From Lingula anatina (taxonomy: Eukaryota; Brachiopoda; Lingulata; Lingulida; Lingulidae), in assembly GCF_001039355.2 (NCBI RefSeq), contig NW_019775848.1, forward strand, positions 116,526-180,525: 64,000 nucleotides of DNA. Reading direction: 5' to 3'. The notes under the pieces are model-generated. The model did no database searches. It saw nothing but the letters and a program-made list of their open reading frames with translations, and was not told the origin of the DNA. This document shows, piece by piece, positions 22,029-34,292 of the stretch; the first letter of the stretch is position 1, and each line of letters opens with the position of its first letter. A program made the position numbers and the translations under genes.

Positions 22029-25000
22029 CAAATGGATAAAAGAAAGTGTAAGCAGACTGTTTTTACCAATGTCCTTTCCCACCACGAGTCCTTTATGCTG
22101 CCCTCCAGCCTCATGAGCTATCTGGGTGGGGTCCAGCTCTTTCCTCCGCTTTCTCTCTATCTTTATTCTGGTGGCCTTCCCCTTTTTGGATGGGGTCATT
22201 ACAATTTCCTCTGAAAGATCACAAGGACTTGGTGATTTACTAAAAATATTATGGTTACACCAACTTAAATACTTTGTTCTTAAAATTTTCAGTTTAGTAA
22301 TTACAATTATTCCAGTAAAATAAATGTAAGATTAACAAAAAAAAAAAAAAAAAAAAAAAAAAAGAAAAAAAAAAGAAGAAAACTTAGACATATTTTTGGA
22401 TAAATGAACCCATATCTTCCTCTAATAAGTACACGCATAAAAATAATTTACATTAGGCAGCCATGTGTTGGGCTGCATTTTGGCATAAGTAGTTGCTTCA
22501 ACAGATAGTGACCTTTTAAATATTTCCAGTTACAGTTGTTGGTATACAAAATGTCAGAAAAAAATGAAAAGATCGTAAACATAAAATGGTAATTCATTAA
22601 TGGACTAAAAAGTTGCTGTTAAACTTAATACAACTTATGGAAAAGGAGTTAACTCAAGACAACAACAAGTTAAGAAGTGAGATACTGTTTTTCAATCCAC
22701 CTCGGATCTTTACATCATTTTCAGATATTATTTTACTGTAAGAATTTTACGAGATGAACAATCCTTACAATTTTTTTTTCAAGGAGAAAGGGGTGTGAAT
22801 AAGTTGTACATGTGCTTTTCATGCCTCTCGTGTTATTGTTTGGTAACCATAGGAATAGCATGTATGTACAAAATTAATGTAGAAAACATGTTTCACCAGG
22901 CTATGGTCAGCACCTGGTCAGTACACCAGAACCTCACATCACCAATTGGTTAAAATGAATGGGTATTCATTCTGTGGTTTCAGCTCGAGTTTTCAATTTT
23001 CGAGAATGCCTCAACAGAATGTGACCCCTTTAACACGTATTGCTAAAAATTAGAGTATACGCATAGCAGAGATTCTCTGTTTAAAACACATTTGTAAAAG
23101 ATGTCTATTATTCATGTCAATGGACCAAATGCTTCTTCCCATGGTGCAGCATTGCTACCACTACGTCTCACCTAACACAATCATGGGACACCTGCGATAA
23201 ATGTATAGCAATGGTATATATATATATATATATATCACCACCATATATTATACAACATACACAGTGCCACCATGTTTCAAAGCAGCAGAAATATCAGCAA
23301 CATGACTCCACTGTTCTTACTTTATCTCATCAAACACGCAACAAATCCTTAGGGCACTTTATTTATAACAATGCAAACATACAAATAATATGTTACTAGG
23401 AATTTATCAACTGAAAGTAAGAGATGGTGTAAAAAAAAAAATCATTATCACCATCCTCTCCTGGGGCCCCCATATTACAGCACAAAAACTGGAATGAGGA
23501 TAGCTGGAAACCAGGATGTGCCATGTAGGAGATTGCCTTTGAAGATCTATTTTAGACAAGGAGGCCTAAGAGATGAAGGAAGTTGATAAAGACTTGCCCT
23601 ATTGACTAAAGCCATTTAGGCAGATGAATGTATTTCTCACGGAGCTTCAGTCTGCTTTTTTTTTAAACAGATGAAGCAAAGATATATTAGTAGTGTATCA
23701 TATAAAAAAGATTTAAAGATGACAGCTCCTACTCTCAAAGAGAGACAGATTTGTACTTGTACAATAAAATATAACTGTTTTCTGCAATTATTTAATTGAC
23801 TTTCCAACAAATTGGAGAGGAAAATTACAACAAAGTCACTTTTTGTATTCATTTCAGAATTTGAATTACAAAAAGCTTTATTCCTCACAAAATCTGGTAC
23901 AGCAACTTCAGCAAGTCACAATCTAAATATCATTATTATTATTCTTTTGGTGTTGTGTTTTGTGTTGTTCTAAAATACATGAAAAACCACACAGCAATCC
24001 ACGTTCATCATTACAAATAAATCCTGCAGCATTATTCAACTATTCTGTTGTCAAGACCCAACATCCTGTGGTAAAATAACCTCTCAACATCCAAGTCATA
24101 AACCATGTTGTATTTATATATACTAGTAAGTGTGTCAGGACCTTCCCCGTACCCTGTGGTAATGCTTATGAGATCTGATTGTGCCAAGTCCCTGTGGTCA
24201 AGATTCTGTCTCTTGTGGGCTGACACATTCCTGCAGCATGACAGGACAATAAGCAAATAAATTACTGCATATACATGCAATATAGTGATGTTAAACTACC
24301 CATGGCTCTTGATATTATGAAGAGTGATGGAAAGTTTATTTTACAATTTCAGTTTGATCTTCAGGTCAGTTACTAGTAGGTAAAATTTTCACTATGGTAA
24401 CTCATCAGAAAAATCTATTATTTGGGTTCAGTTGCTTTTTCAAAAGTATGAAACATTTGATCTCTTGGTGTTTTATTAAAGCATTTTCCTTTTTCAGAAA
24501 TATTTTTGCACAAATGAAGTTCTCATTCGCACTAATACATTTGTTCAATTTTGTAGGTTTAGATATTTTTTTGATTTTTTAAAAAAATTTGGAGAAATAA
24601 ATTTTAACTTTTAACAAGGCAAATATTCACTCATTACCCACATCTTCCTATTGCTGTGTCCAAGGCACAGACAGACATAGAAAGATTGACCCCTTTTTCA
24701 TCCAATCTACTAGTTGACCTCCTGGACATGTGACAAACTGACCACTGCATGTCTGGTCCAAGCACACACCTCATTTGTCTCAATTCATCTTTTAAGTGCC
24801 ATGTTTTTAACACATTAAGGTGACAAGATGTGTGGAGGGAATAAAGACACTGCCCTTTACTAGTAATCTATTGACTGATAACATCTATTGTATCACATCC
24901 CAATCCTTCCAAGCTGTCTATATTAGCTAACATACTGAGAGGAATTACTGTTCTTGCCTTTGTTAGTTGGCACATTTCTTAATACATGTACATGAGAGTT

Positions 25001-27699
25001 AGTGAAATATATTACATATACTACTAAGTAGTAGTATATTTAACACCCTAGAATGCTCTATGTCTATCTTGGTGTGGGATATATTTGTCTATCAGGTGCC
25101 TCCAAGGTTTTATACAAACACCAAGTGCTATGAAGAATCAACATCAGCATTTTGTGCAGTAACTATATATATATATATATAGCCCATCCCTGCATATTCT
25201 CTTGAGAGTGTTACTTCATATATCATCTCGAAGGTATGAATTGTAATACAAGTGAGGACTTATTTCTCTAAGGTAATGGATTCCTGATTGTGGATCACGA
25301 TGTATGGAGGCAGGTTTGCAGTTGTAAATATATGATCTACCAACTACAGGCCTGGAGTGTGGTCCATTATACGTATTTCAAAAATAATAGAAAAGTAAAT
25401 GAAATTATTATTATTATTTCTTTCATATATTTCTCAGCCAAATACAAAATCTCTGCATGACGCAATGCAGACAAATGTTTCTTTTACAATCTAAACCCAA
25501 ATAGTTCTCTCCTTGTTGCTTTCCTTGTTCGTATCAGTCCACCAGTGTAAATTTGCCATGTATACCAGAAAACCCTCATACTCTTGACACACTATCAGTT
25601 GATTACACATTGAATTTTTCAAGAGAACTGACCAAGTTACTGCATACCAGTGTTTTCAATATGGTAGCCAGCAGCAGAATCAGCTATATTTACGGCCTAA
25701 TGTAATGATACTGCTTACTCCAACGGTGTGTGAATGACAGAAATGTAAAAAAGACTGATGGTTAAGGATCCAAACTTGTAAAATTTAGAAATCTCACCCC
25801 TTTAATTTAACAAATACCTCAGTCAGTGTATATAACTTTTATACGGTTATTCAAATTAAGAGGCCTGGACAACAGAGTGGCTGCAATAAGAAAATGCTAA
25901 AATTAGTCATTATTATTGTTATTTTTAATCTGTCTCATACATTTATGGCCATTGTCAAAAAATTATATTTTACCAAATCAATGTTAGCTTGATGATATTG
26001 TGATCAAAATGTTCAAACTATATTGGGCTAATTTCAAATTTGCTTCTACCCAGTTAAATAATTTCAAGTGTTGGGAGAAATAAGTACTGTAACTACTGGC
26101 GTAGCTAACAGAGACTTACAACATAAGTACCGAAAATGTAAATTATGAACCAGGAAATTGAGTAGAGAGTTATACAGGAAATCCAGCTGTTCTAAAGCTT
26201 GTTACATTAGAGAGATTATAATTGTCTCCAGTACTGTAGCTCTCCCAGATTATGTAAAATCGTGCTTCTACAATCACGAATACAGTTGCCTCTGAAAGCA
26301 GTTGTAATGCTGACTATTGATTAGTTCTATGCTATTGAGACATGTGCTCAATCTTACCATTCTGAAAGAGCAATAATAATAATGTTAATATGAGAGGCAA
26401 ATCCCAAATTAACAAATGTGATCAATTAAACAGGTACATGATATAATCTTTTTTTTCCATTTGATTTTGGCTTCTCACCCTGGTGTTCCTCCTATTTGTT
26501 TGTGCCTTAATTTCTCTCTGCCCTCCCCACCCCACCCCCCTCAACTACCCACCACCCTCAACTACCCACTTTCTCTCACTGCCTGACAACCCATCCATTT
26601 CTCCCTTTCTTCTCTCCCCCCCCCACAGATCTTTTCACTATCCTATACAAATTTCCTTTGCCTCATCTCAGTGTGCCAAGCACTCTTACCACACCATCAT
26701 TTTAAGTCTTATGCTGTTCTTCTACCTTTTTCAACAACACCTACTGCTGTTAAATGATAACTTCAAAGCTCAAGACTCCATGAAAAATTAGGCCCAAGCC
26801 TTGTTTCCACTGAAGTCTAAGTACAGATAATCTCAGCAAGTGATCTAATTATGATTAGCTCATCACAGTAAGACATCTAATTGGCAAACAGATTACCTTT
26901 ACTACAATGGTGGTGGGTGTGGCATCAGAGAGTTAACTAGATCTGAGCCAAAAATACTAATATAGCCTGTTGAGATAGGTGGTATAAAACTAGGTAGACC
27001 CAACTTAACTTGAAACGCGACTAAATGAACAACAACATGCACCAGGAATGTTAAATATTACCACAGATATACCTCACCTAAGTTCAAAGGGACCATCAAC
27101 ATGATAAAATAATTCAACTTTTCCTCCCCTCAATTCAAATCAATTTCTTGTTCAGCATCAGTTATCAGACAAAAAAGAGAGGGTGGTTGCAATAGGATAA
27201 AAATCCTCTAACAAACCCACAAATGCTTTTTTCCCTTTTCAGGACATTCTCTTGTAAGTTTAAAAGGCCAAAGCAATCTGTTGTTGACTTTTTAAATTAT
27301 ACAAGTTAAATGTCTGGAGTCTCACAGCACCAGCCCAAGTCTGAGTATTCTTCTTTTCTTCATGAGAACCCAGCAGGACATTCCTCTCCCCACCAGACTT
27401 GTTTTGGTATCAATTCTAACATAACAAGAGCTCTAGATAAATTTCCACAAAAAAAGGTTAATTCTACGTAATTTGTTATTAAAACCACTGCATCAGCATC
27501 TCATTTTTACTTTTGTTGAAGAAGTCTTTTTTATCCCCTATTGTAACAAAGTTACGTATCTAATTTCAAATTAAGTGTTTAAAATTCAGTTAGAGTGCTT
27601 ATTATTATTATAATGATATATATATATATATATATATATTGAGATGAAAGCCAATTGCCTACAGAATGAAAAAAAAAAAACATTCTCCAATGCCAAAAA

Positions 27700-27730
<31 letters not shown>

Positions 27731-27814
27731 ATGAGTGTATGAGTGAGCAAATAAGTGGTTGGATAGATAGATGAATACGAATCAATCAGTCAACCCACCT
27801 TCATTTGCTGCCAT
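7945..27814 (-). CDS. Winged-helix / nucleoside-phosphorylase-fold fusion protein, 3' end missing
   Basis: I recognise the folds but not a named gene. The chain of minus-strand exons keeps frame: 27799-27814 (start, MAANE), 22067-22210, 21101-21186, 14057-14168, 13593-13712, probable microexons 12881-12910 and 10926-10937, 9424-9532, 8908-9029, 8298-8444 and 7945-8070. This gives about 341 residues. Residues about 6-53 are basic (ATRIKIERKRRKELD) and end GLVVGKDIG. A middle region holds RLIKFWFVDTASYLDRVTTA. Residues about 173-250 look like a winged helix (KVLTTLETAYPNVLSVDDIV, VSMVLDELKTKSLIVQM). From about 264, PTIAIITSNYYEKIAVDSMM and VYTLGYIGEHRVVSTKLP then SAA-like SRAAKIS match the N-terminal half of the MTA/SAH-nucleosidase and PNP superfamily, closest in feel to the PNP_UDP domains of NLR-like proteins. 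The glycine-rich phosphate loop and catalytic half should follow but are lost at the break near 7.5 kb. Catalysis therefore cannot be judged. Confidence 0.75.
8685..8761 (+). repeat. (CA)n microsatellite
   Basis: Long CA repeat with one GC interruption, in an intron of the phosphorylase-fusion gene. Confidence 0.97.
9315..9402 (+). repeat. tRNA-derived SINE-like fragment
   Basis: TAGTTCAATGG (9321-9331) matches the RNA polymerase III A box (TRGYNNANNGG). GGTTTGAGTCC (9380-9390) matches the B box with one change, at tRNA-like spacing. No clean cloverleaf is seen, so it is a SINE head or tRNA pseudogene rather than a working tRNA. It lies 20 bases from a coding exon. Confidence 0.45.
10926..10937 (-). 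CDS. Probable 12-nt microexon of the phosphorylase-fusion gene
   Basis: GCGATAGTAATG sits between CCTTTCCCTTTTCTGACAG and GTAAGTTGG on the minus strand, both strong splice signals. It is phase 1 on both sides and adds about four residues (GDSN) between the 30-nt microexon and the exon starting GLQKVDKR. Confidence 0.5.
12881..12910 (-). CDS. Probable 30-nt microexon of the phosphorylase-fusion gene
   Basis: On the minus strand a long pyrimidine tract and CTCTAG precede, and the consensus donor GTGAGTG follows. It is phase 1 at both ends, so it can be included or skipped without changing frame. It adds GGEFLVEVGQ to the linker before the winged helix. Confidence 0.6.
13881..13916 (+). repeat. 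(TC)n(AC)n microsatellite
   Basis: Compound dinucleotide repeat in an intron. Confidence 0.95.
16030..16088 (-). promoter_or_regulatory. Possible internal core promoter
   Basis: On the minus strand CTGATTGGACGTCAGG (inverted CCAAT plus a CRE half-site) is followed after five bases by GCTATAAGTGG, a good TATA box, and about 30 bases later by TTCTGTTGG. The position would allow a shorter transcript of the phosphorylase-fusion gene starting before exon 14057-14168. No matching first exon with a start codon was identified. Confidence 0.25.
19434..19502 (+). repeat. (TG)n(AG)n microsatellite
   Basis: About 25 TG units followed by an AG run, intronic. Confidence 0.97.
21007..21068 (+). repeat. 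G-rich tract beside a splice donor
   Basis: Many G runs of three to nine with GGAGGT and GGAGT repeats. It starts about 30 bases downstream, in transcript sense, of the donor of exon 21101-21186. It is C-rich in the transcript and could form a quadruplex on the opposite DNA strand. Confidence 0.7.
21954..22020 (+). repeat. (TG)n(AG)n microsatellite
   Basis: Compound repeat about 45 bases from the donor of exon 22067-22210 of the phosphorylase-fusion gene. Confidence 0.97.
22211..27798. other. First coding-region intron of the phosphorylase-fusion gene
   Basis: About 5.6 kb with no exon seen. Contains a 40-base poly(A)-like run near 22337, TA repeats at 23216-23235 and 25168-25181, and scattered AT-rich sequence. 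Confidence 0.5.
27616..27732 (+). repeat. (TA)n and (AAAT)n microsatellites
   Basis: A TA run (about 27616-27640), an A run, then about nine tandem AAAT units (27697-27732), 70 bases from the start-codon exon of the phosphorylase-fusion gene. Confidence 0.95.
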
Positions 27815-27906
27815 ATTGTCCTTTCAGTTTCAACCAGCCTGGAGCAATGACCTTCACCTTGATCCTGTCACTCGTATTCCTCCCTGCTGCTTCAGTTTCC
27901 ACAAAA
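27815..27906 (-). other. 5' UTR part of the start-codon exon, phosphorylase-fusion gene
   Basis: The exon begins after TTATCTTTGCAG and carries the ATG only 16 bases from its donor (GAAG then GTGGGTT). The open frame reading FVETEAAGRNTSDR within it ends in TGA before the donor, so it is leader, not protein. An acceptor here means at least one more upstream non-coding exon. Confidence 0.6.
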
Positions 27907-29826
27907 CTGCAAAGATAAGCAAAGATAGCCATTAATTGTCTAAATAGATTGTCTGTGGCTGTCACAGCAAGTGGAAATGATTGGAGAATGATTTCGACTG
28001 GAAGCAGACTGAACCCAGAAACGTATTGATTTCTTTCTCGAGTTCTGTCGATACTGCGAACATTTTACGAGTAATTTTTCAGGAGAAAATTACCCTGATT
28101 CTATATCAGGCTGTGTAATATCTATGGGGACGTCCTCAGTGGACTTAGAATAGTTCAATGGGCCATTATGCATTACCCTGGCATGTCAGTCAAATAATTT
28201 GATAAAAAGATGGATCTAGGTTCACCCAAGCCTTTAGTAAAATTCTGCCCATTGCAAAACCTATCCTTATTTTTCCTCAATAAAATATGAAAATCATAAT
28301 TGTCAAATTTATGACTATTCTAGCTTAAAATAATCAATTAGCAAAAACTACACAGATACTTGATCAAAGAAAATTCTGACTGACAGGGAGCCCACTTGTA
28401 AGTACTGCCAAATAAAATAACTCATTAGTTACTTAAAAAAAAAAAAAAAAAAACCTTCTCAATTTCACCTTAATAACATCACAACCACAATTTCTTACCA
28501 CATTCCCTGCCTAGAAGATGTGAAACCTTAATCAGTTGTGATCTTAGTTAGGTAACCCACCCATATGGCCTCAACTTATACCAACTATTAGAATTCTGAG
28601 AAGTATATCCAATAATACCCAACCACATAATTTCCATGTAGACTTCAACTTATACCAAATAGCCGAATTTCGAGAAGTAAGACCAATAATAATCTCACCA
28701 CATGAGAAAAGAAATGACCTCATCCAAGACTTACAAACAATTCATTTCCTAGTTACAACCCCCACACTGAAGAATTGGAAAAAAAGGGAGAGTTATCCAT
28801 TCTAAAAATTAACACATGGCCACATGTCATATGAAACTAGAACTATAACCAGGACAGTGATATTTCATAAATTCATTCACTTATTGCCTCTGGGCATTGC
28901 CATTGAGCTGGGCCAGTATATTGTTAACCACTGGAGCCCAAAGGGCTAGTGGGTTTTTAAATATTTGGCAGGAGACTCCGAGAGCGTGCCACCAATAGAC
29001 CCATCACCCTTAAAAGATGGCTAAAAGGCTTTAAAAATCCATATGTTGGTTGGTTGGGCTGGCTTGGGTTCAACTCCTTGTAAACCAATGACCAAATTAC
29101 AGATTTACAATTTGGGCTCCCTGCACCCCAAATCCTGGGAAAACCCCTTGTCATCACTGATCAGTGATGGCTGCATTCTCCAGCTTGTGGAATTCCCAGA
29201 CCATCACCATTTTTTAGTTTAAGAACTAGAATTACAACAACCAGACACCACAGCGCCTTTGAAAATTGTTGTGTTTTTCCTCCAGAACTCTCAAACTACA
29301 CACCCATGAAGCATTGCCAGACACCTAATTGATTACAACACAGGTGAAATTATAAAATACCAAGCACACCTTTCATACATTAATGCTTACTGCAGAGACC
29401 ATGCTTTCAATCATTTTTTTTTTATTCACACTGAATCAAGCTACAAGCCAACAGTCCTCTTAAATAAATAATTTTCAAAACATTTTAATGTTTCAAAAGG
29501 CATGGCACTTCTTCTTCAACAATACTTCATGCTGTCACCTCTGTTCTGATCCTAATATTGACTAATGGACCTGGCTGTGCAGGGCAGGTTCTTGACAATT
29601 TTCTGAGAGCATGTGATTCAAGAACTGTCAATGACACTTAAACACTACTGAGTTGATTGTACAGACACAGGTGTGAGAGCTACATATCCCATGTCCAGTT
29701 ATTCACTGTTGATGACAACAATAACAAAGGGGTAAACTAGGGTCAAATGACATACTGCCAGCGTGTATGGAACTGCTGGTAAATTATAGGTTTGAACAGG
29801 AGAGGGAGGATTGAGGCAAGGGAAGT

Positions 29827-29827
29827 G

Positions 29828-29889
<62 letters not shown>

Positions 29890-29902
29890 GAGAGAGAGAG
29901 AG
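29827..29902 (+). repeat. (TG)n(AG)n microsatellite
   Basis: About 28 TG units followed by an AG run. Confidence 0.97.
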
Positions 29903-31638
29903 AATAAAGGTGGTCACTATGGCTATCTCCGTAGCAGAATTGCTACAAGATCTTTTCATATATTTCAGACATTAAATTCAGGTATGTACAGTAGATGTAA
30001 CATTTGTGTTGTGTGTTTGTATGTGCACATACTATATATAAGCATATTGTACAGTATGTGCCTGCCTGTGCATTTCCCACCAACCCCTGGGGGGGGGGGG
30101 GGATTAGTGGGGAGGGTGAAGCTAAAGGAGATTTTCTAGCTTTTTCAAAAAATATCTTCAGTTTACTATAATAGCCAGTAGGAGCTCTATTTGTATTTTT
30201 TTTTTTAATTTCAAAACATGAAATATTGAATGATGATCTGTAGACAAAGATATAACACTCAAAGAGAAAAATCAAGCTGAACGTAAGTGTCTAGTGGGTC
30301 TGCTTCTTCAATTATTACTTAATTACTGGGTTAACCTTCAAAAGTGGAAAGGTTGCAATGCCATGGAGGGATAAAAAAGGAACAGAACCTCAACTTACGT
30401 CCCAGAAGTGTAGAAAACATCAAGTCTCAGCAACTAACTCAGTAACTGGACTTACTCTTTTAAGTCATTCTCATTTGGGGAAGAAAATGGAAACATAAAA
30501 ATATTTACTAGTACAGACAAATTTCTCACTGAACTTATCTATCATAGAAATCTTTTTAATACTAGCCAGTAACTTGACTAAAAGAAATTATGGTAACTAG
30601 TATATCCAAAAGTGAGCTTACTAAACTGCCCCCCCCCCTTCTCTAAAACAACAACTCAGTTCCATATAATCAGATTCAGTATGTCACATTGAAAATAATT
30701 ACCATACATTCAATATTGATTGGCAAAGCCATGCTACAATATGCCATAGGAAAATTCATCACCTTATTAAGGTGGTCATAGTTCTGTTTAAGATTATGGG
30801 CCTGTAGCCTGGGTCCCTACATATCCAGACACTGAGTCAAGACCTCCTAGTTGCCTACTACAGGCATTCAAAAGAAGTTGATCCATGGACTAACAGAACT
30901 GTGGATCAATTATGGCTGACCCACTTGAAAGCTTGCCGCATAATCCCCCAAGAGACATTGAAAACATTCCTCGCGTTGACAACATGGTACTTAAGATTTG
31001 GGCCCCTAAGATTTCCCGTGGGTCGGTCATATTTGCTCTGCAGATTTGTTAGTCCACCGTTGGACTAACTGCAGATCTGTTGGTCCAACTCAGAATGCAG
31101 CATAAGTAAACTAGACTGTCTGAGGTTTCTGTCTGGGGCATGGAACTCATGGCATTGGGGTGTCATTGCCAGTTAAATTTTGCCAACACAAAAATCCCAT
31201 GGAAAACCAAGATAATAACAAGGACTGCCCTAATACATTCTGGGGATAGGAATTCATATCCCATTGGGATTTTTAAAACCTGTTTAGTACTAATTTAGCT
31301 AATTTCACAGGTCAGCTTGTGCATTTCTCATGCAAAATATGGTGATATGAATTACTCCTGGGTTCCAAAAACTTCTAGCTAAATGCTTAAAATAACGATT
31401 ACCTTAAATGGATCTGGCACATTCTTTTTGACCTAACGATTATAATTTGCAACGAAGATATATTTCTCATCCATAACAGAGGCAATATCTACAAGGTAAA
31501 GTGGTTGTTCTGGTGTGAAGAAGAATTGATGACTTGTGATATTGACTGTGTGATCTAAATGAGATCATAATCCGTGGCTAATACGACAAAGCGTAAGCAA
31601 TAGCACATCAGAATGCACAGCTGACTGGCCATGTTATC

Positions 31639-31893
31639 TAAGACCCCATTCCCACAAACATCATCAGTCTACATAGATTGACCCAACTCTGGAGGGGACT
31701 CTCCCTGACTGCAATCATGTTAACTGCATGACAAGTCTCCTCTTGTTTCCAATGACTCATATTATCACCAGTTTTTCTGTATTCTACTTAACGCCAGGAG
31801 GACATTCTGTTAAGCCGACTGCAGTCAGCTAGACTCTCCGCAGAGTTGAGTTGATCCATGAAGACTGATGGTGTCAATGGAAATGGGGTCTAA
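31639..31893. repeat. Inverted-repeat element, family H (copy b)
   Basis: Left end TAAGACCCCATTCCCA with CATCAGTCTACATAGATTGA close by; right end is the complement of TTAGACCCCATTTCCATTGA with CATCAGTCTTCATGGATCAA. The interior has GGGGACTCTCCCTGACTGCA and its inverse. It shares ends and interior with the copy in MetE copy 2. Confidence 0.7.
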
Positions 31894-32813
31894 TATTGAG
31901 AGCTAATTACTCTGAGTGTCTGGAGTGAATCACTACAGCTGTGCAAGGAGCTCCATACTCATGCATATTGAAATTAAGCTAGAAACAGCGCTGCAATGTT
32001 CATGAAAGACAAGTAGTCTGGTAGTACCTACTGCAGCAGTATCAAGGAAGGGGGGGGGGGGGAGGAGAGACATAAGCACGTCTGTCATGCAAAAAATATG
32101 TTTTTTTATGTTCACAATATCTTGGTTTTCCATCTTTAAATGTCTTTTATGAGACTCAAATAACAATTAGGAAAAACCTATCTTTAGTTCTGCAACAGTT
32201 ACAGTTTTAAACATACTAACCATTAAATAAAAACATGGGTAAGATGGAGGATGAATCCATTAAGATTTATCAGCACAAACTTTTCTCAGAAACATCTTAT
32301 TATTAATATAGAGTAAAAAAATCCAAAATTTACAGTGTTCCAAAAACAAATCCCCCAACCATGTACCAGAAGTCTTAAATCTAACAAGCCTCAAGACCCT
32401 GACAGTTTTAACTGTTTTCCCATGTCAACACCCAATTTACCTGTCAATATGAATCGCCCTTGAAGCAATACAGGCATATCCTGAGTTGCATTTAGCTGTT
32501 TTTTTTTTCCTTAAACCCCAATGGGGCTATTTTGCTTGCCATATGCACTCAACATGTTATTTAAGCCTAAAAAATGCTCATAATCTATTATATGATAAAA
32601 CTTATCAAAGTCTGGCAAATCAACAAGATGACAGCTAGATAAAAGCCACTGTCACCCAACCATACTAATAAGGATACCCCCCTTCCCCAAGTTTGCTCTA
32701 CCTAGTTGCATATGAACTATATAAACTACTTTTAAATGAAAAAAATTAAATAGACACTGGGCTTCAGGGAGCGTGACCATATTAGTATTGTCTGTCAATG
32801 TATGTACTAGTAG

Positions 32814-33775
32814 CAGGCCTTCCCAACTACCAGACTCGGCACCTACGGGTCCAGTATAAACCGGTTTATCAGACCACACTACCCGTTTTCAAGGTGTGTG
32901 TCAGATCGCATTACAGAGTATCAGCCACCACACCGATTTTGCCTGGTGCGCGATGTGATAGCAATGATCCTAAGCGGGGTTGGAAAGTAGTGCATCTCAT
33001 CTAGATTCATGCGCTGCTGCAATTTTCTGTTTATGCTCAAATCTGACAGTACCGCAATTTTTAACATAAAATTTAGGTTCGGACATAGCCATTGATGTTT
33101 TGTAAATAAGAACTTGCAAACTTATATATTAATTTAGAAAAGTATACCTAATTTTGATAGCAGAAGCATATTCTGTCGGGGGTTAAATATTCTTGTGACT
33201 ACCGGGATGGACGAGATTGAGGGCAGGGGTAATCCTAGAGAGGGGTGAGAAACGTCCATTGTTCTCGTCAGCGAGGCTGTCCTTTTTCAGGGTTTGTACG
33301 CACGGACAGAAAACTTAAGTATTGTGGGAACGTTACTAATGAAGCCACTGGTAGTACTAGTAGATATCAGCCTGTAGTCTTGAACAAGCGCCTCGATGAC
33401 GAGTGAACAGTTGTCAAAAACAAAAGACCCAGGTGTGGTAGTTCAACTACTGTTGATGCGTGCCGCAACGACCAAACCTAATTGCTCCTCAAGGTCACAA
33501 AACAATAACCGGTACTGACGGCTAGGCTCGTCTTAATCATATAAGTAGCGCGTTTCCACCCCCTGATTGAGGGAGTCGTCTGTTGTATTCATGCGACTCC
33601 TACTTGACGAAAACGAGGCGCGATACCCGGATGACAGGTAGGCTTACAGAATTTGTGGTAGGGTATGATACTCTTTTATGCGATCTGACACACACCTTGA
33701 AAACGGGTAGTGTGGTCAGATATACCGGTTTATTCTGGACCCGTAGGTGCCGAGTCTGGTAGTTGGGAAGGCCTG
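32814..33775. mobile_element. Non-autonomous DNA transposon, 962 bp with about 110-bp terminal inverted repeats
   Basis: Starts CAGGCCTTCCCAACTACCAG and ends with its exact complement. The inverted repeats run about 110 bases (32814-32923 and 33666-33775) with only a few mismatches. AGTAG flanks both sides (32809-32813 and 33776-33780) as a candidate 5-bp target duplication. No transposase frame. The superfamily is not assignable from the ends alone. Confidence 0.88.
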
Positions 33776-34124
33776 AGTAGCATACAGTGAGTCTTATAAC
33801 TAGGTAACATTTTATCATTATGACATTCTGCAGCTTTCAGCATAAAATCCAAATGTCATACTTTTTAAAAACTAAAATACATACAATATGATCATATGAT
33901 CAACATCTAAAGCGAGTTGGGCAGCATGTGACAACACTCTCTTCCATTCTCTGTTTGTGACACCATAGTAACAGCTAGGATCTGTATAATACTTAGTCAT
34001 AATGTCATATTATGTCCATCTTGGCTTGACAGATCATAAGCAAACTATGGACCGACTAACAATCTCTCTCTCTTTCTCTCTCTCACATGCACGCAACCAC
34101 TCAAACACACACACACTGAATTAT

Positions 34125-34292
34125 CAGGCCCGTAGCCAGAAATTTCAAAAAGGGGGTTCTTTTTCTGAAAAAGTGGACCTTTTTCCATAAAAACTTCATG
34201 TGCCTAGATCAAACTTTACCCAGAGTGGACCTTTTCCCAGCAAAAGGGGCGGTTCTTTCGAACCCCCCGAACCCCCCCTGGCTACGGGCCTG
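34125..34292. mobile_element. Small MITE with CAGGCCCGTAGCCAG termini, copy 1
   Basis: 168 bp with inverted ends CAGGCCCGTAGCCAG and CTGGCTACGGGCCTG, flanked by ATTAT on both sides (34120-34124 and 34293-34297). The interior is GT/C-rich (GGTTCTTTCGAACCCCCC). A 167-bp relative sits at 45944. Confidence 0.8.

Noticed and set aside
24032-24280. Minus-strand frame with a signal-peptide-like start
   Set aside because: Short, no homology recognised, no promoter or splice context; likely chance.
27815-27906. Frame FVETEAAGRNTSDR as an N-terminal coding exon
   Set aside because: It stops at TGA before the donor; the ATG in another frame joins perfectly in phase to the next exon.
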